DNA from: Fervidibacter sinensis | GTDB lineage: Bacteria; Armatimonadota; Fervidibacteria; Fervidibacterales; Fervidibacteraceae | Direction: 5' to 3' (one strand) | Length of the DNA: 64,000 bases | NCBI GenBank assembly: GCA_032161045.1 | Contig: JAVHTH010000015.1 | Part shown: piece after piece, positions 8,876 through 17,679 of the stretch | Layout of the letters: each line of letters begins with the position of its first letter | Position numbering within the stretch: position 1 is the first letter of the stretch | The notes under the pieces: model-generated | What the model saw: the letters and a program-made list of their open reading frames with translations, nothing else | Database searches by the model: none | Told to the model about the DNA's origin: nothing | Program-made: the position numbers and the translations under genes

Positions 8876-10255
8876 TCACAAACGGCTGAGCAGTTCGTTG
8901 ACCAAGTTATCAACTGCTTGAATCACTCGGGCAGCAGCCAAGTATGCTTGCTGAAACCTCATCAGGTCAACAAGTTCTTCGTCAATGGAAACCCCTGAAA
9001 CCATGTCTCGTCTGTTCTGCAAGAACCGTTGGACTTCGGAAAAAGCGGTGTAAGCGTTTTGGACTCCTTGAGTTCTCGCGGCGACCAAGCCGACCAAATT
9101 GCGATATGCGCCGAGCAAACTTTGCCCGTTCAAACCCGCAAGCGGTTCTTCCGCCAACTTAGCGATTGAAGCGGCAATATCACCGTTGCCAACGCTACCT
9201 GTCGCTGAAGCCGCCAACTTTCTCGGGTCATCAATTAACACCGGATTGACTTGCCATTCGTCGTTGACCAACACGAAGAAAGGCACACCAGTGCTGCCGT
9301 CCAGACCGTAACCGCTTTGGTGAAATGCGTTCACTGCTTGAGCAAGGTTGTCAACCAGTGCTTTCAATTGGCTTTGAACGGTCTCAAGGACTTGTTGGAA
9401 GAACTCGCGAAGCGCTGCCAAAATGCCTTCGCCCAAAGGCAGAACTTCCTCGGTGTCGCTCAAAACAGCGCTTGGTGCTCCATCGGCGGAAAACACGACT
9501 TTTATTGACCGAAATTGTGCGTTGCTGACGAGTTCGTGCCCACTTGCAGTGACTATGACGGAGCCGTTCGGCTGTTCAAAGACATGGATGTTTATTCGCT
9601 CAGCGATTTGGCGGAGAACTGCGTCCCTTTCGTCCATCAAGTCGTTTGGCTGTAAACCAGCAGTTTTTGCTGCAACAATTTGCTCGTTCAACCGAGCAAC
9701 ATGTTCCAACCAACCGTTGAGTTGCTCAACTTCGGTTTCAAATTGCAGTCGCACCAAAATTTTCTCGTGGTCCAATTGGCTTCTAAGGTTCTGAAAGCGG
9801 CTTAAAACCAGTCTCGCCCTCTCTATCACGATTGCTCTGTTCCCGATGTTTTCCGGGTTAGAAGCCAAATCCCGCCACGCCTCAAAAAACTCAGTGAGAA
9901 GGCTATTTAGGCTACTTTCCGTCGGTTCGCTCAGCAATGCATTCAGCCGTTCTAAACCGTTCAACAAAGTTCTTTGATGGGCAACCCGGCTGTTACTCAT
10001 TCTCAAAGCCGTCAGCAACAAAGTATCATATTGGCGAGAAATCTCCTTGACCGTGACACCTGTCCCCAACTGCCCCCACAGCATCCCATCACTTAAACTT
10101 GGGTCAGGAATTGGAATTGATGCTTTGAGCCGTGCTACTTGGCGGGAATAGTCTGGGTTTTGAGCGTTTGCGATGTTTTGAGCGGCAACCGCCAAAGCGG
10201 TTTGGTGAGCCAAAAGGGACTGAAGTGCTGTCTGCAAAGTGACGGACAAAGACAT
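8876..10255 (-). CDS. flgK: flagellar hook-associated protein FlgK (HAP1)
   Basis: Hook-associated protein of 459 residues. The N-terminus shows the rod/hook-family signature (ALQSLLAHQTALAVAAQNIANAQNPDYSRQ broken as usual by the ANxxNxxTPGY-like motif), and the C-terminus carries the family helix VDLMRFQQAYLAAARVIQAVDNLVNELL. The length is near that of other FlgK proteins. The ATG at 10255 is preceded by GAGGGGGGAAC. It sits between the flgN-like gene and flgL in the order known from the Bacillus flgM-flgN-flgK-flgL operon. Confidence 0.92.
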   Translation of the reverse strand: MSLSVTLQTALQSLLAHQTALAVAAQNIANAQNPDYSRQVARLKASIPIPDPSLSDGMLWGQLGTGVTVKEISRQYDTLLLTALRMSNSRVAHQRTLLNGLERLNALLSEPTESSLNSLLTEFFEAWRDLASNPENIGNRAIVIERARLVLSRFQNLRSQLDHEKILVRLQFETEVEQLNGWLEHVARLNEQIVAAKTAGLQPNDLMDERDAVLRQIAERINIHVFEQPNGSVIVTASGHELVSNAQFRSIKVVFSADGAPSAVLSDTEEVLPLGEGILAALREFFQQVLETVQSQLKALVDNLAQAVNAFHQSGYGLDGSTGVPFFVLVNDEWQVNPVLIDDPRKLAASATGSVGNGDIAASIAKLAEEPLAGLNGQSLLGAYRNLVGLVAARTQGVQNAYTAFSEVQRFLQNRRDMVSGVSIDEELVDLMRFQQAYLAAARVIQAVDNLVNELLSRL

Positions 10256-10267
10256 ACTGTTCCCCCC

Positions 10268-10546
10268 TCAAACTTTCTCCTGAACCAAAGCGTTTGTAGC
10301 AACTGCTCCAGATTCAGGGACAGAAAGCAACCGCACCCAGACGAGACACTGAGCGGCTTCCATCAAATTCCGGACCTCACGCAAGGTCTCGGTGTCCAAA
10401 GCCTCACGAATTTGCTCCCCCTCCGATTCCAACAACTGCTGAAGTTTTGTGGAAGTTGCTTCTATTGCTCGGACATCGTCCTTACACAATGCGGCGACGA
10501 GGTCTGTCAATGCCCGACATAACCGCTCAGCCGTCCCATTGCGCAT
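10268..10546 (-). CDS. flgN: FlgN-like flagellar export chaperone
   Basis: Small helical protein of 92 residues placed exactly where flgN sits in flgM-flgN-flgK-flgL operons, where it chaperones FlgK and FlgL. Sequence similarity alone is weak: it is predicted all-helical, with repeated Leu/Glu pattern (LCRALTDLVAAL, LQQLLESEGEQIREAL). I prefer the ATG at 10546, which has GGAGG nine bases upstream inside the end of flgM; an ATG at 10555 overlaps the flgM stop (ATGA) but has no site of its own. The name rests mainly on position. Confidence 0.6.
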   Translation of the reverse strand: MRNGTAERLCRALTDLVAALCKDDVRAIEATSTKLQQLLESEGEQIREALDTETLREVRNLMEAAQCLVWVRLLSVPESGAVATNALVQEKV

Positions 10547-10551
10547 TGACT

Positions 10552-10848
10552 TCATCCTCCCAATTCGTTCAAAATCGCCTCAGCAACGGCTTTAGAGTCT
10601 GGGCTGTAATTACCGCTCTGTAGTTGTTTCGCCACTTCTGCGACTCGTTGCACATCAACCTCTTCCATCTTTTGAACCATTTCGTGGAGCAGCAAGATGA
10701 GCCTCAATTCGGCTGAAAGAACGACTGGCTCTTCCAAACGAGACAGGTCCCCTGTCGGGACACCTGTCCTGCCCGACGCTTCAGCCTTCCCTAACCGCTC
10801 CGTTAACAACGCTTGCAACCTTGCTACTGTCTCCGGCGAGATACGCAT
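10552..10848 (-). CDS. flgM: anti-sigma-28 factor FlgM
   Basis: A 98-residue FlgM-type anti-sigma factor that would hold sigma-28 (FliA/SigD) inactive until the hook is complete. The C-terminal half shows the family pattern: VDVQRVAEVAKQLQSGNY followed by DSKAVAEAILNEL, matching the RxxxVxxIKxxIxxGxY...A..ll form. GAGGTG lies 7 bases before the ATG. A consensus-quality sigma-28 promoter is 27 bases upstream, so flgM is under the control of the factor it inhibits, as in enterics and Bacillus. It is the first gene of the operon. Confidence 0.85.
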   Translation of the reverse strand: MRISPETVARLQALLTERLGKAEASGRTGVPTGDLSRLEEPVVLSAELRLILLLHEMVQKMEEVDVQRVAEVAKQLQSGNYSPDSKAVAEAILNELGG

Positions 10849-10874
10849 CGGGCATCACCTCTTCGTCGTTCAGT

Positions 10875-10902
10875 CTATCGGCAAGAAGTTGTGACAACTT
10901 TA
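10875..10902 (-). promoter_or_regulatory. sigma-28 (FliA/SigD) promoter for the flgM operon
   Basis: On the minus strand TAAA (10902-10899), 16 bases, then GCCGATAG (10882-10875). This is one base from the sigma-28 consensus TAAA-N15-GCCGATAA. The predicted transcript start lies about 20 bases before the flgM ATG. Confidence 0.75.
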
Positions 10903-10964
10903 GGACGGTTTTCGCAAACTTATCTTGGCGCTTGACTGGCTTGAAGGAAAGGAGTGGTTGGAAA

Positions 10965-13676
10965 GTGAAGAAATTCGTTCTCGCCCTTATCTCGGTCATC
11001 TTGTCAGCGCTTCCTTTATCTGCTCAAATCATCATCGTCCGGGATGACAAGTGGGCTGCGACAGGTGCGGAAATCCGTTCTGTCGTTAACTGGCAAGTGG
11101 AGAGTGTTGAAAGGTGGCTGAGAAGGCTCAGGGTTCCTTACCAGCGAGTAAATGCATCCGCACTGGCTGCAAATGCTGGCAATTTGTTCATCCTGCCAGC
11201 GAATAGACCCGATGCGGATTTGCTTTCCAAGTTGAAAAACGCAAACAGAGTTGTTGTTTTCGCTTTCGTTGGTAACCAAGTCACAGTGTGGCGTCAAGCC
11301 CTTGGCATCAATTCAGGGAACGGTGTTGTCCGCCAAAACAATTGGGTCGTCGTCTCCCAACCCTTCCAACCAGACCTACCTGACGGGGAAAAAGCGAAGT
11401 TACTGGCTGGATGGTTGTTAGACGGAGCAACTCTACCCACATCCCTGCAAAAATCTTTACAGTCCCGTTGGCAAGAATGGCATCAGGTTTTGCGGCAGAA
11501 ACAACAGCAATGGTTACAGGAGATCAGCACTAAACCCTATCGCGACCGACCGCGTCAGCAAGAAGCGCTCAACTTGCTTCGCCCCCAAGTCTCGCCACTC
11601 TCATTTTCGTTAACCTCTAACGGAACAGTTTGGCTGAGCCGATTGCAGCAATTATTGAGCGACCACGAACGAATTCATAAGGCTTTAGCGATTTCCTTGG
11701 AGCCCCGCGAAGGTGAAATTCGCGGGATTTGGTTGCACACTTACGAACCAACCGATTGGGAAACGGTGATGCGAACTTTGAAGGGTGCCAACCTCAATTG
11801 CCTTTTCTTTCGTGCAGGTCGTGGCGGCAATGTCGTTTACAGAAGTCAGTTTTTACCTCGCGATGCTTGGGCTGAAAAGGGAGATTTGGACGAACTTCAA
11901 AACGCTGCAGAAGCGGCACAGCGTTACGGGATTGAACTCCATGCTTGGCGGGTCAACTTCCACTTCGGGTCCGCACCCGATTGGTTGAAAGAGCAAATGG
12001 CGAAGGAAGATAGGCTCGTTCGCGACCCAAAGGGTCAGCAAGCAATGTGGCTCAACCCGGGCGACCCGCGCAATCAGGAGCACGAATTGCGAGCAATGAC
12101 GGAAATGCTCAACTACAATCTCGCAGGCGTCCACTTTGACTACATCCGCTACCCCGAAGTCCCCCACTACGACTTTGACTACAGTGAAGTTTCGCGGCGC
12201 GAGTTTGAAAAAGCGACAGGCATCAACTTGACAGATTTCCCACGCCAAGTTTTATTCGGTCCGCTCAAAATCCTTTACGACGATTGGCAGCGGGACAATG
12301 TCACAAACCTTGTTAGGCAAGTCTACCGCGCAGTTAAAGACACAAACCCTGAAGTCGCAGTTTCTGCTGCTGTCTGGCAAAGACATCGCTACTACTACGC
12401 GCTCATCAAACAAGACTGGATGCGATGGGTTCGTGAAGGGATTTTGGATTTCGTGTGCCCGATGGATTACACTGCCGACAACGATGCTTTCCTTGAACGG
12501 GTTCGCGAACAAGTGATGGAAGTTAACGGGCAAATCCCAATTGCTATCGGGATCGGCGCATATTTGCACACTGATGAGTGGCAATTCATTGAACAGGTGA
12601 AAATCGTTCGAGACTTCGGTGCTGACGGCTTCATCATCTTCGCATACAACATCGCTCCCTTGAAAGACTTCCTCGCGACATTGACTTTGGGCGCAACCGC
12701 TCAACCGACTTACCCTGCCCACAGGGGTCCGCAAATTACTTTCAACCTCAGTAACGGCATCCGACTGAAGGATTCGCCAATTGTTTACAGAGCGGGCGAA
12801 CAAGTTCGCTTCACGGTTTCGGTCTCGCCGGGACTGCTGCCGACGAGTTCGTTGAAAGAATTGCGCCTGACAATTCAACTGGAGCGGCATGAAGGGGCTG
12901 CAGAAAAAGTCATCGCTGAGGTAAGCCTTGAAGGCGACAAAGTCAGACAAGGCGAGAGCGTTAAAGGCGAATTGATAGTGCCCACTGGGACGGCTCGGTT
13001 AGTGGTTCGTGGGCATGCTGTCTTTGAGGATGGTTCAACTACGCCATTTATCCGTCGCGGTCCGTTTGTGAAGGGCATAAACAGTTTGGAATTTCGGGAG
13101 TTAGCCAAACTGTTGCTGCCCTATCGCCCACCAGCCAATATTCGTCGTCCCATCGTTGGCGTCGTAGCGGAAAGTTGGGGCAGCGAGCAGTTTGTCAAAA
13201 TCTTGAAGGAAGCAGGCATCAATGCCTTTCCCGTTCAGTTCTTAGAACCTGCTTATTGGGAAGCAGCAGACATTTTGCTCATCCCGCCACTTAAGGACCT
13301 CAGGGAGTTGACATACCAAAGGGCACTTTCGTTGCGAGATTGGGTGGAAAAGGGTGGGAAAATTGTCTTGCTTTCCGAAGCCTGCGGCTATCGCGCTCAC
13401 ACGAACTTGTTCCCCGAAGTCGCAATCGTCACAGGTGAACGAGCCATCAAAGCAGTGACCCTCAAAAACGCGTCAATTCCCTTTAATGTGCGGTCACTTG
13501 TCTTGCAGGCTCAAGGTGGGCAAGTGATCGGAGTGGCAAACAATGATGCAATAATTGTCAAGGGAATCGTAGGCAAAGGGACGGTCGTTCAATGTGGCAT
13601 CAGAGTCCCGACCAGTGACGACGCGCCAGAGTGGTCAAGTTGGCGGAAATTGCTTCCGATGTTGGTTGGACTTTGA
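10965..13676 (+). CDS. secreted GHL10 (YngK-like) glycosyl hydrolase-like protein
   Basis: A 903-residue exported protein. It begins at GTG 10965 (GGAAAGGAG upstream) with a signal peptide, VKKFVLALISVILSALPLSA. Residues about 249-575 form a GHL10 / YngK-type TIM barrel: EIRGIWLHTYEPTDW, HAWRVNFHF, GVHFDYIRYPE, FVCPMDYTADND, GIGAYLH, FGADGFIIFAYN. The region before it is unassigned. The C-terminal 300 residues appear to hold a beta-sandwich and a class I glutamine amidotransferase-like Rossmann segment (GGKIVLLSEACGY). It likely acts outside the cytoplasmic membrane on polysaccharide or wall glycan; the substrate is unknown. It is divergent from flgM with a 116-base spacer. Confidence 0.85.
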   Translation: MKKFVLALISVILSALPLSAQIIIVRDDKWAATGAEIRSVVNWQVESVERWLRRLRVPYQRVNASALAANAGNLFILPANRPDADLLSKLKNANRVVVFAFVGNQVTVWRQALGINSGNGVVRQNNWVVVSQPFQPDLPDGEKAKLLAGWLLDGATLPTSLQKSLQSRWQEWHQVLRQKQQQWLQEISTKPYRDRPRQQEALNLLRPQVSPLSFSLTSNGTVWLSRLQQLLSDHERIHKALAISLEPREGEIRGIWLHTYEPTDWETVMRTLKGANLNCLFFRAGRGGNVVYRSQFLPRDAWAEKGDLDELQNAAEAAQRYGIELHAWRVNFHFGSAPDWLKEQMAKEDRLVRDPKGQQAMWLNPGDPRNQEHELRAMTEMLNYNLAGVHFDYIRYPEVPHYDFDYSEVSRREFEKATGINLTDFPRQVLFGPLKILYDDWQRDNVTNLVRQVYRAVKDTNPEVAVSAAVWQRHRYYYALIKQDWMRWVREGILDFVCPMDYTADNDAFLERVREQVMEVNGQIPIAIGIGAYLHTDEWQFIEQVKIVRDFGADGFIIFAYNIAPLKDFLATLTLGATAQPTYPAHRGPQITFNLSNGIRLKDSPIVYRAGEQVRFTVSVSPGLLPTSSLKELRLTIQLERHEGAAEKVIAEVSLEGDKVRQGESVKGELIVPTGTARLVVRGHAVFEDGSTTPFIRRGPFVKGINSLEFRELAKLLLPYRPPANIRRPIVGVVAESWGSEQFVKILKEAGINAFPVQFLEPAYWEAADILLIPPLKDLRELTYQRALSLRDWVEKGGKIVLLSEACGYRAHTNLFPEVAIVTGERAIKAVTLKNASIPFNVRSLVLQAQGGQVIGVANNDAIIVKGIVGKGTVVQCGIRVPTSDDAPEWSSWRKLLPMLVGL

Positions 13677-13930
13677 AGAAACCGGTATCTTGCCAAATCC
13701 TAACCCGCTGGAGTTGCCACATGCATTGTCAAAAAGAGGCGCGAATAGGGTAACTTTCTAACCTCTGTGTGGGGTTTTGCACTTCAAAATAGAACCGACG
13801 GAAAGTGCAATGAGAACACAAAGGTTGAGGCACGCTAAATTTTTGAAGGCTTCTTGAAAAGACACATGGGTTATCCAACGACCTAAGAAGCATGGAAGCA
13901 GCGCCATGCCCTACTGTGAGGTGACCTCGT
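13677..13930. other. intergenic region with a nested palindrome
   Basis: A 254-base spacer between the hydrolase and the antitoxin-like gene. It has no convincing gene; its main feature is the nested inverted repeat at 13760-13826. Confidence 0.5.
13760..13826. repeat. nested inverted repeat
   Basis: The outer arms AACCTCTGTGT (13760-13770) and ACACAAAGGTT (13816-13826) pair at 10 of 11 positions. The inner arms TTGCACTT (13777-13784) and AAGTGCAA (13803-13810) pair perfectly. No T-tract follows, so it is not a standard terminator. It could be a small mobile palindrome or a structured transcript end. Confidence 0.5.
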
Positions 13931-14150
13931 ATGGCGAAAGTAGCCGATATGGAACTTGACGAGTTGAAACAGTGGATTGAGACCGTTGTGGAACAGAAGT
14001 TGCTTGAGTTGTTGGGCGATCCCGACGAAGGATTGACTTTACGACCTGAAATTGCCGAGCGGATTCAACGAACACTTTCGGAAATTCAACAAGGTAGGCG
14101 ATTTACCCCCCGCAGAGGAGGTTGCCAAGGAGTTGGGACTTGAATGGTAA
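13931..14150 (+). pseudogene. antitoxin-like gene, frameshifted near its 3' end
   Basis: Resembles small VapB/RelB-type antitoxin genes (helical DELKQWIETVVEQKLLELLGD, then a short linker). The frame as read stops at 14143 with an arginine-rich tail (RRGGCQGVGT). Removing one C from the C6 run at 14106-14111 restores FTPAEEVAKELGLEW, the usual C-terminus of this family, ending at TAA 14148-14150. That repaired stop overlaps the ATG of the following toxin remnant, as in intact toxin-antitoxin pairs. So this is either a one-base frameshift mutation or a sequencing error in a homopolymer. GAGGTGACC lies just upstream of the ATG. The functional state is doubtful because the toxin is gone. Confidence 0.6.
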
Positions 14151-14233
14151 ATCGGTGGCAAATTGACCGTCAAAGGAAAGTCATCGTCGTTATCTCCGTA
14201 GGGCACCGAAAGGACATTTACGAAGAGGGGTGA
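14144..14233 (+). pseudogene. RelE-type toxin remnant (start codon plus C-terminal tail)
   Basis: A 29-codon frame starting at the ATG that overlaps the repaired antitoxin stop. After the first two codons it reads RWQIDRQRKVIVVISVGHR and then KDIY, which is the last beta-hairpin of RelE/ParE-fold toxins (compare the usual YRID...VVVLRVGHRREVY). Roughly 55-60 N-terminal residues expected for a RelE toxin are absent, so an internal deletion joined the start to the tail. It is 7 bases upstream of the aminotransferase gene. Confidence 0.6.
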
Positions 14234-14240
14234 GTGAAAA

Positions 14241-15422
14241 ATGAAACTGGCGCAAAGGGTGCAACGCATCAAGCCGTCGCCGACGATCGCGGCGGCAGCG
14301 AAAGCGAGAGCGTTGAAGGCTCAAGGGGTTGACATCTGTGATTTGACGGTCGGTGAGCCCGACCTTGACACCCCCGATTTCATCAAAGACGCCGCCGTTC
14401 AAGCCCTGCGCGAAGGCTACACGAAATACACCGATGCGCGGGGTATGGAACCACTTCGCAAAGCCATTTGCGAGAAACTTGAACGCGACAATGGGCTCCA
14501 CTACACCCCAGACCAAATCGTCGCTTCGTGCGGTGCTAAACACGCTCTTTTCAATGCCTTCCAAGCGCTCATTGACCCCGGCGAACAAGTCATTATCCCC
14601 GCACCTTACTGGGTCAGTTACCCGGACATGGTTTTGGTCTGCGATGGCGAACCCGTCATTATCCCGACAACAGAAGAGACAGGGTTTAAACCGACACCGA
14701 AACAAATCGCTGATGCCATCACCGACCGGACAAGGGTTTTGCTTATCAACTCACCTTGCAACCCAACGGGAGCAGTTTGGGAGCGGGAGTTGCTTGAAGA
14801 AGTCGCCGAAATTGTGCTCAAGCACGAAAACTTGTTCGTTATCTCTGACGAAGTCTACGAATGCTTGGTTTACGACGGTCGCAAGCATGTGAGCATTGCG
14901 AGTTTGAACGAGCGCATTAAGGAACGCACGATAGTTGTCAACGCTTTGTCAAAGACCTTTGCGATGACGGGCTGGCGGTTGGGTTACGCTGCGGCACCGA
15001 AGCCCATTGCCGATGCAATGGCGAAAATCCAAAGCCAGAGCACGACCAACCCAACAAGTTTCGTTCAGGTCGCAGCCATAAAAGCGTTGCGCGAACCGGG
15101 TGACTTCCCGCAAAAGATGCTGGAACTTTACGATTTCCGCAGGCACATGATCGTCACCGCTCTCAACAACATTGATGGAGTCAAATGCAGGATGCCCGAA
15201 GGAGCATTTTACGCTTTCCCCAACTTCCAAGAAGCCATTGAGCGCAAAGGGTTCAAAGACGATTACGAACTTTGCGATTTCCTGCTTGAGAAAGCCCATG
15301 TCGCAACGGTCGCAGGTTCAGCCTTCGGCGCTCCCGGCTATTTGCGCCTTTCGTTCGCCACATCCGAAGACACAATTCAAGAAGCAACCCGCCGAATCAA
15401 AGAAGCCTTGTGGGGCAGTTGA
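14241..15422 (+). CDS. aspC: aspartate aminotransferase, class I (subgroup Ib)
   Basis: PLP-dependent transamination between aspartate and 2-oxoglutarate. The 393-residue protein has all family marks: LTVGEPDLDTP near residue 36, YTDARGMEPLRKAI, INSPCNPTGA with Asn174, ISDEVYE with Asp203, and SKTFAMTGWRLGY, where Lys238 binds PLP. Subgroup Ib enzymes of thermophiles can also transaminate prephenate or aromatic keto acids, so the range may be broad. The start ATG follows GAGGGGTGAG. It sits directly after the toxin-antitoxin remnant and may be read from that promoter. Confidence 0.92.
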   Translation: MKLAQRVQRIKPSPTIAAAAKARALKAQGVDICDLTVGEPDLDTPDFIKDAAVQALREGYTKYTDARGMEPLRKAICEKLERDNGLHYTPDQIVASCGAKHALFNAFQALIDPGEQVIIPAPYWVSYPDMVLVCDGEPVIIPTTEETGFKPTPKQIADAITDRTRVLLINSPCNPTGAVWERELLEEVAEIVLKHENLFVISDEVYECLVYDGRKHVSIASLNERIKERTIVVNALSKTFAMTGWRLGYAAAPKPIADAMAKIQSQSTTNPTSFVQVAAIKALREPGDFPQKMLELYDFRRHMIVTALNNIDGVKCRMPEGAFYAFPNFQEAIERKGFKDDYELCDFLLEKAHVATVAGSAFGAPGYLRLSFATSEDTIQEATRRIKEALWGS

Positions 15423-15458
15423 CAAAAACGATTTCTGGGCTCAATCACGACCTTCACG

Positions 15459-15521
15459 ACCGTCGTCCACAAAGGACGACGCTACCGATAGACTTGTGGC
15501 ATTGGGGCTTGCCCCCGATGG
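15459..15521 (+). repeat. palindromic intergenic repeat, GACGCTAC family (two hairpins)
   Basis: The first hairpin has arms CGTCGTCC and GGACGACG around ACAAA, followed by GCTACCGATAG. The second is TTGGGGCTTGCCCCCGA at 15502-15518. The first unit matches the element at 62902-62935 in arms, loop and flanking GACGCTAC(C/T)GATA. It lies between the converging aminotransferase and GH-A genes. Confidence 0.7.
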
Positions 15522-15567
15522 TCGTTGAAAGACTGTTGTCAAACGCAACACTCGCAGTGCACTGCCG

Positions 15568-17580
15568 TCACAGGAACAGTTTGGGCAGATATTGAACTGG
15601 CTCATCGTAAGGTGGGAGTTGTCCGGCAGCGACCTCGTAAATCCGTTGGTGGGACAACTTGGCTGCATTGACCATTTCTTCATACGGTCGGTTGCAAACA
15701 TCCAGAAAGCCGATATTGTAATTTTCGCCGTCAAAACGACCGATTGCCGATTGGTCGTAAAGAGTGAACCAGTGGACTCCAACGCACCAAGGTTCGGCTG
15801 CTGCAGTCTCAAGGTAGACTCGGAACGCTTTGCCTCGTTCCTCTTGGTTCGGGACGCGTCCAATACCCGATGCGGGCAGACCGACATCAAGCGCGCCAAA
15901 GTGCCATTCGCCAATCATGATCGGCATCCCAAGTTTCTCGCTCAACGGTGCCAACCTATCGGCAGGCACTCGTTCCATGTAGCAGTTGATGCTGAACACA
16001 TCAAAACACTTCATACCTTCAACTGCCCAATCTGGTGGGACAGTGTAGTAGCGAGCGCCCAAATTCAAGTGATTTGGGTCAACTTGCTTGCAAGCGCGGC
16101 TCAAAGTTTTGTAAAGCCGCTTGACCATCAGCGTGCTGAATTCCGCCAAATCGGCACGAGCCGATTGCGTAATCGGCTTTTTCCACTCGCCTTCTGCGAT
16201 CTCGGCAAAGGTGACATCAACGCCCCATGATCCTGAAAGGGCTGCATTTGAGTTGCTGTATTTCTCCCGAAGGAAGTCGCTCAAAGTCCGCCTCGTTTCG
16301 CACGAAGGAGTTGTCAAGAGCATCCCTTCTGCCGGCAATTGTTTTGCAAATCCCCAAGTCGGCTCGTTCATCAGGAAGTAGCCGATGAACGCCGGGTCTT
16401 CTGCGGTTTCGCGCAAGGGCTCGGCAAACTCAGCAGCATCTTGCTCAAAATCGGGATGAAAGACATCGGGAAAATCGCGGAAAATGTATGGCACATGACG
16501 GACATGCAAATGCAACGGGCGAACATAAGGGAAACCCTCACGCGAAGCGATTCGCCAATCCGACCAATTTGCGACCGTGTTGAAACCCCATTCCCTCATC
16601 AACGACAGTGCAATCGTCGCCCAACAGTCATACCATCGTTCGGGACCAAACGCTCGGATGAAATTGGCGATAAGGTAGTTGAAATGGCGGTGACCTTCAA
16701 AACTGACATGGAAAGCCGATTTGAACTCGCTTTCGGGCTTGGGCAACCAACTCAAAGCACTCTCCAGCCCTTCAATGTTCGCGTCGGTGTCGGGGCGAAC
16801 GCAGTCAAGCCCCGTTGACCAAAAAGCATAGCCGTCAGGGTCAACAAGCCACCACCGCTTGCCGTCATGGTGGGTTCGGAAATAGCCCTTCGCCTCAAAC
16901 CGAAGTTCCTTCCAGCCACCCCAACGAGAGTAACTTTCAGGGAAACGCCTATGTGGCACTGTTTCAAGTTGCGACTTCAAGCGCTCAATTAGTTCGCTTT
17001 CGGAGCGAGTTTTCGCTACCCAATCGTGAAGTGTGCTTTGCCCAAATTCGTCAAGGAGCGGTCCTTTTGGCAGCAAAGGCTTCGTCAACTTCGGCGGTTC
17101 ATTAACAGTGGCGACGAAAGGCGTCAAGCACCAACGAGCAGGCTTTTCACTTTTTCGCAAAACTGTCAAGGTCATTCTGTCAACCTTGCGCAAGTCAACG
17201 ACATCGCCGCCACACATCGGCTTGAGCCAAGCACCCTCACGCGGGTAGCGCCACCGATTTTGGTTGACGGCTTCAAGGGGAACTCTAATTCGTGCCTGAC
17301 ACTGGTTCAGCGCGCCGAAGACCAACCGAAATGCCGGACCGTTTTCGCCTTCCTGCAGTGTCAGCAGAAAGACGACCAAATACTTGCCGTCAAGGAGCAT
17401 GTCAGCGGTCAGCCAATTCATGTTCGCAAGAGCCCCTTCGGGAAAGAAATAAGCCAACCCATCGCCAACATTCTCCGCGACATACCAAGTTGCACCTTCA
17501 AGCGGTGCTGGTCCATCCTCGCGAATGTTTCCAAGTTTTCTTTGCGGCTGCAAAACCAAATTGCCCACACTGCCACTCAT
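15568..17580 (-). CDS. clan GH-A glycoside hydrolase, agarase-like (GH50-type relatives)
   Basis: A 670-residue protein with no signal peptide. Residues 1-165 look like a carbohydrate-binding beta-sandwich. Residues 215-640 look like a (beta/alpha)8 barrel related to beta-agarase/GH50-type enzymes: GYFRTHHDGKRWWLVDPDG, then FWSTGLDC. Glu406 in FLMNEPTWG is the expected acid/base, and Glu558 in MIGEWHFG is the expected nucleophile. The substrate is not readable; activity on beta-galactosides or other plant or algal glycans would fit the family. It is 99 bases downstream of the lipid multidomain enzyme on the same strand, with a palindromic repeat between them. Confidence 0.75.
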   Translation of the reverse strand: MSGSVGNLVLQPQRKLGNIREDGPAPLEGATWYVAENVGDGLAYFFPEGALANMNWLTADMLLDGKYLVVFLLTLQEGENGPAFRLVFGALNQCQARIRVPLEAVNQNRWRYPREGAWLKPMCGGDVVDLRKVDRMTLTVLRKSEKPARWCLTPFVATVNEPPKLTKPLLPKGPLLDEFGQSTLHDWVAKTRSESELIERLKSQLETVPHRRFPESYSRWGGWKELRFEAKGYFRTHHDGKRWWLVDPDGYAFWSTGLDCVRPDTDANIEGLESALSWLPKPESEFKSAFHVSFEGHRHFNYLIANFIRAFGPERWYDCWATIALSLMREWGFNTVANWSDWRIASREGFPYVRPLHLHVRHVPYIFRDFPDVFHPDFEQDAAEFAEPLRETAEDPAFIGYFLMNEPTWGFAKQLPAEGMLLTTPSCETRRTLSDFLREKYSNSNAALSGSWGVDVTFAEIAEGEWKKPITQSARADLAEFSTLMVKRLYKTLSRACKQVDPNHLNLGARYYTVPPDWAVEGMKCFDVFSINCYMERVPADRLAPLSEKLGMPIMIGEWHFGALDVGLPASGIGRVPNQEERGKAFRVYLETAAAEPWCVGVHWFTLYDQSAIGRFDGENYNIGFLDVCNRPYEEMVNAAKLSHQRIYEVAAGQLPPYDEPVQYLPKLFL

Positions 17581-17639
17581 CCACTTCCACCTCCCAACGC
17601 TGATCTCAGAAGGGCGGCTGCTGCCGAGCCGAAAAAGTC

Positions 17640-17663
17640 GGTTGGGCAGGAGCCCAACCCTCC
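17640..17663 (-). repeat. palindromic repeat GGTTGGGCAGGAGCCCAACC
   Basis: The arms GGTTGGGC and GCCCAACC surround AGGA, followed by CTCC. The reverse complement of 63729-63752 is a close relative (GTCGGGCAGGAGCCCGCCC then CTCC), so the two are copies of one family in opposite orientations. Confidence 0.6.
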
Positions 17664-17679
17664 AATGTTTTTGAACGGC

